Source: Clostridiales bacterium (GTDB taxonomy: Bacteria > Bacillota > Clostridia > Christensenellales > CAG-1252). From it: a DNA stretch of 5,779 nt. The position numbers were made by a program, and so were the translations under genes. The notes beneath the pieces were generated by a model, which worked only from the letters and a program-made list of their open reading frames with translations, was not told where the DNA came from and searched no databases. The stretch is from NCBI GenBank assembly GCA_003445835.1, contig DMCI01000072.1, forward strand, positions 1,230-7,008, in the 5' to 3' direction. Below are positions 1-5,259 of this stretch, one piece after another (position 1 is the first letter of the stretch; each line of letters begins with the position of its first letter).

Positions 1-99
1 TATCCCTGCGGGGAAGGGTGCGGATATGCCGGCGGGATCATGAGCGCCGCAGTTGACGGTATCAAAATAGCCTTGTCGATTATTGGCGAGTGCAAATAA
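1..99 (+). CDS. FAD-dependent dehydrogenase (COG2509-like), C-terminal end only
   Basis: Frame 1 is open from the window edge to a TAA at 97-99, giving 32 residues. They include the motif GEGCGYAGGIMSAAVDGIK. This glycine-rich GEGxGYAGGIxSAAVDGI tail is characteristic of the C-terminus of the uncharacterised NAD(P)/FAD-dependent dehydrogenases grouped in COG2509, where it belongs to the FAD-binding fold. Family members usually have a Gly or Ala where Cys stands here. The substrate of this family is not firmly known. The gene converges on the lysoplasmalogenase at 421-1149. Its last codons (Gly-Glu-Cys-Lys) also form the 5' strand of the closing stem of the structured repeat at 86-210. The terminator at 243-263 would end its transcript. 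Family assignment is fairly secure from the motif; the specific activity is unknown because the rest of the gene lies outside the window. Confidence 0.78.
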   Translation, partial: YPCGEGCGYAGGIMSAAVDGIKIALSIIGECK

Positions 100-210
100 A
101 GGCGCATCTGCTTTGTTTCTGTTATCGCGTTAGCAAAATCACGTACAAGGAGTACGCTCATTTGCTCCCGCTCAGCGAGCCTCGCATCTGCAACCTTTCT
201 TTGCCCTCGC
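86..210 (+). repeat. 125-nt structured repeat element, copy 1
   Basis: This is the first of two copies of an element that I do not recognise. The ends form an 11-nt inverted repeat, GCGAGTGCAAA (86-96) with TTTGCCCTCGC (200-210), pairing at 10 of 11 positions. The centre is a hairpin. Its outer stem is 127-137 with 161-171 (9 of 11 pairs), and its inner stem is CGTAC (142-146) with GTACG (152-156) around a 5-nt loop. Between the closing stem and the hairpin lie two blocks shared with copy 2: GGCGCATCTGCTTTGTT (101-117) and a 25-nt block at 177-201 that starts GAGCCTCGCA. Aligned without gaps, the copies match at 84 of 125 positions, and the differences cluster in the stems. The element begins inside the last codons of the upstream gene and lies in its sense orientation. 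It could be a structured 3' UTR RNA or a non-autonomous mobile element. Confidence 0.8.
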
Positions 211-236
211 GTTTTAAAAACGGGTTTAGAAAAGCA

Positions 237-272
237 TAAAAAAGATCCCTAAGGCAGGGATCTATTTATTTG
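237..272. terminator. Bidirectional intrinsic terminator between convergent genes
   Basis: A perfect 8-bp stem, AGATCCCT (243-250) with AGGGATCT (256-263), encloses a 5-nt loop (AAGGC). On the minus strand the stem is followed by a run of T (six counting the last stem base), the classic rho-independent arrangement, so it should end the InlB-repeat protein/lysoplasmalogenase transcript. On the plus strand the stem is followed by ATTTATTT, a weaker but plausible U-rich tail for the dehydrogenase transcript. The hairpin is centred at 253, exactly midway between the two copies of the structured repeat. Confidence 0.85.
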
Positions 273-295
273 CCCATTTTAAATAATCAAAACCC

Positions 296-420
296 GCGAA
301 CGTGAAGAAGGGTTGCAGGTGCGAGGCTCTACGAAAAACCGCGCAGGCGCGTACTCATTGTACGTAACTGCGCGGTTTTGATGTAAGTAACAAAGCAAAT
401 GCGCCCTAATTCACGTTCGC
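296..420 (-). repeat. 125-nt structured repeat element, copy 2 (inverted)
   Basis: This is the second copy, on the minus strand, and exactly as long as copy 1. Read on the minus strand, the ends are GCGAACGTGAA (420-410) and TTCACGTTCGC (306-296), a perfect 11-bp pair. The central hairpin has a perfect 11-bp outer stem, AAAACCGCGCA (379-369) with TGCGCGGTTTT (345-335), and an inner CGTAC/GTACG stem (364-360 with 354-350). Conserved blocks lie at 405-389 (16 of 17 identical to copy 1) and 329-305 (23 of 25 identical). Six pairs of the outer stem and three of the closing stem are changed on both sides relative to copy 1, with pairing kept. The element begins directly after the lysoplasmalogenase stop codon (423-421) and so lies in the 3' UTR in sense orientation. 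The identity of the element family is unknown to me. Confidence 0.8.
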
Positions 421-1149
421 TTATAAGGGCATGCCGATATAATACACAGACAGAGCGATCAAAAATTGCGCCGCATAGTACAGCACGTGGTTGACCACGA
501 TCAAGACGCGGCTGTCGTTGCCGTCAAAGTAGATCATGGAAAGCACGAGGTCGGAAAGGAGGAAGAGCGCCGCGCCGACCACCAAAAGGATGACGGGGAG
601 GGTAAAGCCCGCGATGATGCCGCCCGCAACGGTGCAAGCAAGGAACAAGGTGAGCAGCAGGGCGTAGCAGACGGAGGGGATCAGGAACTTGCCGAATTTC
701 ATCTTCAAGAGGAAGAGGCTGATGGCAAAGATCGCGGCGGTGGCGCCGACGGCGATCAGGATCGTCCAAGCGGAGAAGCCGAAGTAAACGCCGACTGCGG
801 CGATGTAGAGGATGTGTCCGATGCCAAACGCCGCCATACCGAAGAAGGTGTAAATATCGCTGTGGCGAATGTTGGTGGTTTGATAGGTGACCTTAAGGTC
901 AAGCGTCAAGTCGCCGACGAGACCGCTGACCAAGCCGAGGATAACAAGTCCGGTAAAAGTCAGCTTGGAAACGTTGGCAACGCCCGTTGCAATGTAGTTG
1001 TTTACGGCGCCGGCGATCGCGGTCGCAACGAATAAGAAGCTGGTGACGGTTTTGAGAGATGCGGGGAGCATGCCGCCTTCCTTCGTACGGAAAAGAAGGA
1101 AGAGGGTCAAAAACAGTCCGCCGAGGACCAAAAGGATGTAAGTAGACAT
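421..1149 (-). CDS. Lysoplasmalogenase-like membrane protein (YhhN/TMEM86 family)
   Basis: This encodes a 242-residue, highly hydrophobic protein with about eight predicted membrane segments, close to the usual 210-240 residues of the family. Recognisable landmarks in order are Lys33-Thr34 in the first loop (equivalent to the family's KPxTT region), the GDxxL motif at Gly79-Asp80, FGMAAFGIGHILYI around 103-116 with His112, GAALFLLSD ending at Asp200, and the C-terminal NHVLYYAAQFLIALS (220-234). Family members hydrolyse the vinyl-ether bond of lysoplasmalogens, releasing a fatty aldehyde and a glycerophospho-headgroup; conserved acidic residues such as those in GDxxL and SD are thought to be catalytic. 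Plasmalogens are common in anaerobic Clostridia, which fits. The ATG at 1149-1147 is preceded by AGGAGG (1163-1158) with 8-nt spacing. The gene starts 21 nt after the InlB-repeat gene, so the two are probably cotranscribed. The family is secure; the exact substrate is inferred. Confidence 0.85.
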   Translation of the reverse strand: MSTYILLVLGGLFLTLFLLFRTKEGGMLPASLKTVTSFLFVATAIAGAVNNYIATGVANVSKLTFTGLVILGLVSGLVGDLTLDLKVTYQTTNIRHSDIYTFFGMAAFGIGHILYIAAVGVYFGFSAWTILIAVGATAAIFAISLFLLKMKFGKFLIPSVCYALLLTLFLACTVAGGIIAGFTLPVILLVVGAALFLLSDLVLSMIYFDGNDSRVLIVVNHVLYYAAQFLIALSVYYIGMPL

Positions 1150-1170
1150 AGATGTTTCCTCCTAAAAGGT

Positions 1171-2898
1171 TTATTTCAGTTTTACGGTGATCGCGGGACG
1201 GACGCCGATTGCGGTGCAGTCGACGCTGTAAGTGCCGACGGTGCCGATGGCGCTCGTGACTGAAGCGCGACCTTCAAAATCACCAGAGGAACGGAGCCAC
1301 CAATGGGCGGCGTCGAACTCGTTCCCTCTGTTCAAACTGGCGTAAGCGCCCAGCGCTTTTGCGTAGTCGGTGGCTTTTGCGATCTTGCGAGTGTCTTCGG
1401 TGATGGTCCAATGGTTCCAACCGTAAGCTTTGTTGGCAATGTCGGCATAGCTCAAAAGGAACACTTTGTCCACGCAGGGTTTGCCGTTTGCGTAGCGCTC
1501 GAAGTGAGCGGTCTTTTCACCGGTATCGATGGTGGTGGAAATAATAAACTCACGTTCACCCGTCATAAACGCTTCGTTGTAGAAGTTGCCGGTCAAAAAT
1601 GCGCGCAAGTCGCTGTATTCCCAGTTGTTTGCGTAGACCGTGCTGCCTTCAAAAGAGCGTACGGTCAAGTCTGAACGGAAAAGTTTTGCGTCCAAAACGT
1701 CTTCCGAAAGAAGCAAGAGTTCGGACCCCGCTTTATTGGGATCGCCCGAAAGGACGCGCCACTTGATAGGCTCGACGATGAAGAAGTAGACTTCGTCCTT
1801 TTTGACTTCCTCGCCGTTGCTGAAGTTTGCGCGATAGGTCCCGGCGTCGTTTTGATAGGGGCTTGCGGTAGCCATCGCGTACATATTGTTGTTGTAGGTG
1901 TAGTAGCCGGTCTTGGGGTCGGCGGTGAGTTCACCGTTTACGATTTTGGTTTTCAGTTCGGACGCGGTGCGTTGATCTCCCAAAATGTGCTGCGGATATC
2001 TTCCAAGGTCAACGTAGGTGTATTCCACGCCTTTTTGGATCTCTCTCTTGTAGACGGAGTAATAGATGGGCCCTCTGGAAAGATCCCAACGAGCGTGGAC
2101 CGTAACGTCTGCTTTTTGGGATTTGGAGATCCTGCCGACTTTGTTGCCGTCGTCGTCATACCATCCGAGGAAATAATAACTGCCGCCCGTTAAGGCGCCG
2201 TCTTTGACTTCGTACCATACCGGATTTTCAAGAACGACGTCCGCATGCTCGGTGTAGGTGGTGGGATTGTCGGGGCTGTTGGAAACTGCGGGGTCGCCCA
2301 AATCGTAAGTGATCAGGAAGGAGGGCGCCCACTTTGCGTATAAGACTACGTTTTCCGCCGTGCCGGTGGGGATATAGTCCTTGGCGGGTTGGGTCAAGGC
2401 TGCGTCCTTGTACCACCCGAGGAAGGTGTGCCCTTCTTTGGTGGGGGGGTCCAAAAAGACGGTATCGCTCTTGACGTTGAAGGAGGTGGGGTAGACGGTG
2501 GTGTTTTCATCGCTGTCGATAGTCAAAAGGATATCCCATTCCGTCATTTTCCAGTTGGCGGTGAGCGTGATGTCGGATTCCGGCACCGTCAAACGGTGTG
2601 TGGGCTCCGCACTGGCGATAGAGCCGTCTGCGTTTGTCCAATTTACAAAGGTATAGCCGGGGTTGGCTTGCGCGCGGATGGTTGCCGTGGACCCGCTGGA
2701 AGACCTGCCGCCGCCGAGGAGGTGACCCGCTTCGGGGTTGGAGTTAACGAGTTTGACGACGCTTGCGTCCATAATAATCGCCGCGGCGATGATGCCGGCA
2801 AGAACGACGAGTCCGATGGCAACGTAGATCAGCAAGCGCTTGCCCTTTTTGCTTTTGAGAAACTCCTTAACTTTCTTCGGTTTTATCTGAGGTTTCAT
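1171..2898 (-). CDS. Membrane-anchored surface protein with InlB-type repeats and a DUF6273-like domain
   Basis: This encodes a 575-residue protein. Residues 1-21 are Lys-rich and should be cytoplasmic. Residues 22-43 form one hydrophobic helix with no obvious cleavage site and no C-terminal LPxTG, so the protein is probably anchored N-terminally with its body outside. Residues about 47-116 resemble a bacterial repeat domain (GYTFVNW ... LTANW). Residues about 120-190 and 193-271 are two Listeria-Bacteroides (InlB B-repeat, Flg_new-like) units with the signatures GHTFLGWYKD ... LYAKW and YYFLGWYDDDG ... VHARW. From about 294 onward (YVDLGRYPQ, IKWRVLSG, LLLLSEDVLD, DLRAFLTGNFYNEAF, DKVFLLS, WWLRSSG, GVRPAITVKL) the sequence matches DUF6273-like domains of Clostridia, whose function is unknown. 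The ATG at 2898 has AAGGAG (2912-2907) upstream with 8-nt spacing. The gene leads a two-gene unit with the lysoplasmalogenase. Adhesion or envelope sensing is possible but not shown. Confidence 0.8.
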   Translation of the reverse strand: MKPQIKPKKVKEFLKSKKGKRLLIYVAIGLVVLAGIIAAAIIMDASVVKLVNSNPEAGHLLGGGRSSSGSTATIRAQANPGYTFVNWTNADGSIASAEPTHRLTVPESDITLTANWKMTEWDILLTIDSDENTTVYPTSFNVKSDTVFLDPPTKEGHTFLGWYKDAALTQPAKDYIPTGTAENVVLYAKWAPSFLITYDLGDPAVSNSPDNPTTYTEHADVVLENPVWYEVKDGALTGGSYYFLGWYDDDGNKVGRISKSQKADVTVHARWDLSRGPIYYSVYKREIQKGVEYTYVDLGRYPQHILGDQRTASELKTKIVNGELTADPKTGYYTYNNNMYAMATASPYQNDAGTYRANFSNGEEVKKDEVYFFIVEPIKWRVLSGDPNKAGSELLLLSEDVLDAKLFRSDLTVRSFEGSTVYANNWEYSDLRAFLTGNFYNEAFMTGEREFIISTTIDTGEKTAHFERYANGKPCVDKVFLLSYADIANKAYGWNHWTITEDTRKIAKATDYAKALGAYASLNRGNEFDAAHWWLRSSGDFEGRASVTSAIGTVGTYSVDCTAIGVRPAITVKLK

Positions 2899-2906
2899 TT
2901 GAACGG

Positions 2907-2912
2907 CTCCTT
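2907..2912 (-). promoter_or_regulatory. Ribosome binding site of the InlB-repeat gene
   Basis: The minus strand reads AAGGAG here, 8 nt before the ATG at 2898. This supports that start over internal Met codons, and the Lys-rich segment plus membrane helix immediately after it make a sensible N-terminus. Confidence 0.8.
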
Positions 2913-2952
2913 GTGCGCCGCCCGTCCTTGCGCGCGCACTTCAATAGATAAT

Positions 2953-2982
2953 ACTATATCATACGCGTGCGCGTTTTGTCAA
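2953..2982 (-). promoter_or_regulatory. Sigma-A promoter of the InlB-repeat/lysoplasmalogenase unit
   Basis: On the minus strand a perfect -35 TTGACA (2982-2977) is followed after 18 bp by TATAGT (2958-2953), a 5/6 match to the -10 consensus. The expected transcript start is near 2946, giving a 5' UTR of about 48 nt before the ATG at 2898. A 7-bp inverted repeat, CGCGCAC (2933-2939) with GTGCGCG (2967-2973), is centred on the -10 and could be an operator. Confidence 0.75.
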
Positions 2983-3047
2983 TAGCGGCGGGAAAACCCG
3001 CACGGAAAAGCTTTTTCGTCGCCGAAAAGGCAAAAAACGGCAAATAG

Positions 3048-3099
3048 TTTTCAAAATAAAGAATTATTAAGGAAAATTATTTTAATAAAACGGCTGTGC
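3048..3099 (+). promoter_or_regulatory. AT-rich stretch upstream of the S10 promoter, possible UP element
   Basis: Positions 3048-3091 are almost all A and T, with several A and T tracts, and end about 10 bp before the -35 of the rpsJ promoter. Strong ribosomal promoters in Firmicutes often carry such AT-rich upstream sequence, which contacts the RNA polymerase alpha C-terminal domains. The assignment rests on composition and position only. Apart from this stretch, I see only short weak hairpins between the two divergent promoters. Confidence 0.45.
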
Positions 3100-3101
3100 G
3101 T

Positions 3102-3130
3102 TTGACAAGATTTTCCTCTTATTTTATAAT
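3102..3130 (+). promoter_or_regulatory. Consensus-perfect sigma-A promoter of the S10 operon
   Basis: TTGACA (3102-3107) and TATAAT (3125-3130) both match the consensus at 6 of 6 positions and are separated by the ideal 17 bp. The expected transcript start is near 3137, leaving a leader of about 197 nt before rpsJ. This is the only strong plus-strand promoter I see upstream of the ribosomal genes, so it probably drives the whole operon. Confidence 0.92.
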
Positions 3131-3136
3131 GAACAA

Positions 3137-3333
3137 GCATTGCTTGGAGAATGCTCCGCATACGGATGATGCGCAAGGTTACCCAATCCGGGGTTAATTT
3201 GCGCGGACCAGTCCGACCAATCGGGCGCTAACTCGTAAAAACGGCAGGAATATCCTGCCTTAAATTTACAGGGAGCAGGAAACACACGGCAGCGCGGTAT
3301 AAAATGAGTTAGAGATAACAGGAGGAAACAAAA
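3137..3333 (+). promoter_or_regulatory. Structured 5' leader of the S10 operon
   Basis: This untranslated leader of about 197 nt contains several possible helices: GCATT (3137-3141) with AATGC (3150-3154); GCGCAA (3171-3176) with TTGCGC (3199-3204), enclosing ACCC (3181-3184) with GGGT (3191-3194); and a perfect 7-bp stem GGCAGGA (3243-3249) with TCCTGCC (3253-3259). A second GCAGGA at 3275-3280 can pair with the same TCCTGC (3253-3258), so alternative folds are possible. The last hairpin is followed by TTAAATTT, too interrupted for a convincing terminator. In enterobacteria L4 binds the S10 leader to control the operon; I cannot show that here. A regulatory role is inferred from the leader's length and structure. 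Confidence 0.5.
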
Positions 3334-3642
3334 ATGGCAGGACAGACAATCAGGATCAAATTGAAATCTTACGATCATGAGCTCGTGGACAGCGTGGCGA
3401 AGAACATCGTCGACGTTATCACCAAGAACGGCGCCAAAATTTCGGGCCCCATTCCCCTTCCCACCGAGCGTGAGATCGTGACGATCCTTCGTGCGACGCA
3501 CAAGTATAAGGATTCGCGCGAACAATTCGAGATGAGGACGCACAAGCGCCTTATCGATATCTACAACCCCACGGCGACCGTCGTCAGATGCTTGATGGAC
3601 GTCAACGTGCCGGCAGGCGTGGATATCAAGATCAAACTTTAA
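3334..3642 (+). CDS. rpsJ: 30S ribosomal protein S10
   Basis: This encodes 102 residues, the normal length for bacterial S10. Diagnostic segments are [14 protein letters not shown] (6-19), [12 protein letters not shown] (33-44), the loop region [18 protein letters not shown] (59-76) and the C-terminal [11 protein letters not shown]10 sits in the head of the 30S subunit; its long hairpin loop reaches into the 16S rRNA core. Free S10 is also NusE, which partners NusB in transcription antitermination. The ATG is preceded by AGGAGG (3320-3325) with 8-nt spacing. It is the first gene of the operon and directly follows the structured leader. No tuf or other str-operon gene precedes it in this window; its upstream neighbour is a divergent surface-protein gene. 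All expected motifs are present. Confidence 0.98.
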   Translation: MAGQTIRIKLKSYDHELVDSVAKNIVDVITKNGAKISGPIPLPTEREIVTILRATHKYKDSREQFEMRTHKRLIDIYNPTATVVRCLMDVNVPAGVDIKIKL

Positions 3643-3674
3643 TTTCGTATTTTATTTGGAGGTGAACTTTATCT

Positions 3675-4304
3675 ATGAATAAAGCAATCGTCGGAAAGAA
3701 ACTTGGTATGAGCCAAGTATTTGCACAGGATGGGCAAGTCATTCCCGTGACGGTCATCGAAGCAGGTCCATGTCCCGTAGTGCATATCAAGACTGAGGAA
3801 AAGGACGGCTACAATGCTCTTCAGGTCGCGTTTGACGAGACCGAAAAGATCAACAAGCCGCAAGCGGGCGTCTTCAAGAAGGCGGGGGTCAAGTCCTGCC
3901 GTTACTTGAAGGAGTTCAAGCTGGACGTGGCGGGCGCCGAGGTCGGCAAGACCGTGCTCACCGTCGAGCAGTTCCAGCAGGGCGACAAAGTGGACGTCAG
4001 CGGCGTTTCCAAGGGCCACGGCTTCTCGGGCGTCATCAAGAGATGGAACGCGCAGCGCGTCGGTTCGATGTCCCACGGTACCGGTCCTATCCACCGTTCG
4101 GTCGGTTCCATGGCTGCAAACTCCGACCCGAGCAGGGTGTTTAAGAACAAGCACATGGCAGGTCAGTACGGTCACGAGAACGTTACCGTGCAAAACCTTG
4201 AAGTGGTGAGGGTGGACGCTGAGCGTAACCTGATCCTCGTGAAGGGCGGCGTGCCCGGCCCCAAGGGTGGTCTTTTGATCTTGAAAGACTCCGTGAAGGC
4301 GTAA
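3675..4304 (+). CDS. rplC: 50S ribosomal protein L3
   Basis: This encodes 209 residues, typical for bacterial L3. The N-terminus ([13 protein letters not shown]) and the central extension ([16 protein letters not shown] at 110-125, [15 protein letters not shown] at 132-146, [16 protein letters not shown] at 151-166) are diagnostic, as is [20 protein letters not shown] near the C-terminus. L3 binds domain VI of 23S rRNA early in assembly; its extended loop reaches towards the peptidyl transferase centre. The Gln that PrmB methylates in E. coli L3 appears replaced here by Ala (around 147-148, GSMAAN), so that modification is not expected. The start is set by an 8-nt Shine-Dalgarno sequence, GGAGGTGA (3658-3665), 9 nt before the ATG. 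It lies 32 nt after rpsJ, the widest gap within the operon here. Confidence 0.98.
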   Translation: MNKAIVGKKLGMSQVFAQDGQVIPVTVIEAGPCPVVHIKTEEKDGYNALQVAFDETEKINKPQAGVFKKAGVKSCRYLKEFKLDVAGAEVGKTVLTVEQFQQGDKVDVSGVSKGHGFSGVIKRWNAQRVGSMSHGTGPIHRSVGSMAANSDPSRVFKNKHMAGQYGHENVTVQNLEVVRVDAERNLILVKGGVPGPKGGLLILKDSVKA

Positions 4305-4315
4305 GGAGGCAAACT

Positions 4316-4942
4316 ATGTTAGTAAATGTGTATGACAAGAAGGCAAAAGAGATCGGCAACATGGAGCTTTCGGATGAAGTCTTCGCAAAAGAGTACAACG
4401 AAGCGATCATCCACCAGTGTGTCGTAGCTCAGATGAACAATATGCGTCAAGGTACCAAGAGCACTTTGACGAGGACCGAAGTCAGAGGCGGCGGTAAGAA
4501 GCCTTGGAGACAAAAGGGCACCGGTAACGCTCGTCAGGGCAGCATCCGCGCTCCGCAATGGATCAAGGGTGGCGTCGTGTTCGCTCCGAAGCCCCGCGAC
4601 TTCTCTCAGAAGGTCAACGGCAAGATGAGGAAGGCGGCTTTGAAGAGCGCGATCTCTTACAAGTTTGCCAACAACGAAGCCATCATCGTTGATTCGCTCG
4701 CTCTTGAAGCGGCGAAGACCAAGGAGATCGCTTCCGTCCTCAAGAACTTTAAATTGGAAAAGAGCGTGCTGATCGTTCTCGGCGATCATGATGACAACGC
4801 TGTCGTCGCCGCTCGCAACATCCCGGGTGTCACCACCGTCAATGCGGACTTGATCAGCGTCCTCGACGTCGTCGCTTCCGCCAAGTGCTTGATCACCAAG
4901 GAAGCTGCCGAGCAGATCGAGAAGAATCAGTTAGAAGCGTAG
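4316..4942 (+). CDS. rplD: 50S ribosomal protein L4
   Basis: This encodes 208 residues, the normal size. The basic extended loop is clear: TEVRGGGKKPWRQKGTGNAR (54-73), then GSIRAPQWIKGGVVFAPKPR (75-94). In the ribosome this loop lines the peptide exit tunnel near the constriction with L22, and changes in the KPWRQKGTG part give macrolide resistance in other bacteria. The globular part follows with NGKMRKAALKSA (101-112) and a typical C-terminal fold. In E. coli L4 also represses its own operon through the leader; whether it does so here is unknown. The Shine-Dalgarno GGAGG (4305-4309) directly follows the rplC stop TAA (4302-4304), and the gap is 11 nt, which suggests translational coupling. 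Nothing looks missing. Confidence 0.98.
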   Translation: MLVNVYDKKAKEIGNMELSDEVFAKEYNEAIIHQCVVAQMNNMRQGTKSTLTRTEVRGGGKKPWRQKGTGNARQGSIRAPQWIKGGVVFAPKPRDFSQKVNGKMRKAALKSAISYKFANNEAIIVDSLALEAAKTKEIASVLKNFKLEKSVLIVLGDHDDNAVVAARNIPGVTTVNADLISVLDVVASAKCLITKEAAEQIEKNQLEA

Positions 4943-4952
4943 GAGGTAAGGT

Positions 4953-5243
4953 ATGAACAGTTACGATATCATCATCAAACCTATACTGTCCGAGAAGAGC
5001 TTTAGCGGCATTCAGATGAAGAGATACACCTTCAAAGTTGCTCCCAATGCGACCAAGGTGGATATCAAGAGGGCGGTTGAAGAAGTGTTCGGCGTTGAGG
5101 TGGCAAAAGTCAATACCGTTAGCGTGAAGGGCAAGATCAAGAGGCGCGGCGCTACTTCCGGCAAGAGACCGGATTACAAGAAGGCGATCGTGCAACTCAC
5201 CGAGAACAGCAAGAGCATCGAGTTCTTCGACAGTTTGACGTAA
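4953..5243 (+). CDS. rplW: 50S ribosomal protein L23
   Basis: This encodes 96 residues, as expected for bacterial L23. The N-terminal motif IIIKPILSEKS (6-16) and RYTFKVAPNATKVDIKRAVEEVFGV (24-48) identify it. The loop KGKIKRRGATSGKRPDYKKA (59-78) is the basic, rRNA-binding part. L23 lies at the tunnel exit and is the docking site for trigger factor and the signal recognition particle; Glu14 in SEKS is the probable equivalent of the E. coli Glu18 that contacts trigger factor. AGGAGG (4941-4946) overlaps the rplD stop TAG (4940-4942), with 6 nt to the ATG and a 10-nt gap between genes, so coupling to rplD is likely. Confidence 0.98.
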   Translation: MNSYDIIIKPILSEKSFSGIQMKRYTFKVAPNATKVDIKRAVEEVFGVEVAKVNTVSVKGKIKRRGATSGKRPDYKKAIVQLTENSKSIEFFDSLT

Positions 5244-5259
5244 TTAGGAGGGCACAGAG

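Noticed and set aside
100..252. Open frame continuing in frame past the dehydrogenase stop through copy 1 to a TAA at 250-252
   Set aside because: It has no start codon with a ribosome binding site, copy 2 has a stop in the equivalent frame, and the compensatory stem changes point to structure rather than coding.
86..420. CRISPR array or tRNA-type attachment site
   Set aside because: There are only two copies, in inverted rather than direct orientation, with no regular spacers; no tRNA fold or integrase gene is present in the window.
466..1035. Long plus-strand open frame (189 codons)
   Set aside because: It is the antisense shadow of the lysoplasmalogenase gene; its composition is rich in Asp, Glu, Gly and Ala with no domain, and there is no convincing ribosome binding site.
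2389..2985. Plus-strand open frame (198 codons) reaching into the intergenic region
   Set aside because: It lies mostly antisense to the InlB-repeat gene, which has clear domains, a ribosome binding site and a promoter; it also crosses that promoter.
3003..3018. Palindrome around AAAAGCTTTTT between the divergent promoters
   Set aside because: It has no loop and cannot form a useful RNA hairpin; no gene points into it, so it is most likely just an A/T tract.
3129..3197. Short open frame starting with an ATG that overlaps the -10 hexamer
   Set aside because: The start codon lies upstream of the expected transcript start near 3137, so it would not be in the mRNA.
3151..3231. Short open frame of 26 codons in the S10 leader, a possible leader peptide
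   Set aside because: The only purine-rich sequence (GGAG) lies 1 nt before the ATG, too close to serve as a ribosome binding site, and the peptide shows no regulatory run of identical codons.
3243..3267. Intrinsic terminator or attenuator in the S10 leader
   Set aside because: The hairpin is perfect but short, and the tail TTAAATTT is interrupted by A bases, so termination cannot be claimed from sequence alone.
3669..4193. Minus-strand open frame (174 codons) opposite rplC
   Set aside because: It is the antisense shadow of a highly conserved ribosomal protein gene with strong third-position bias.
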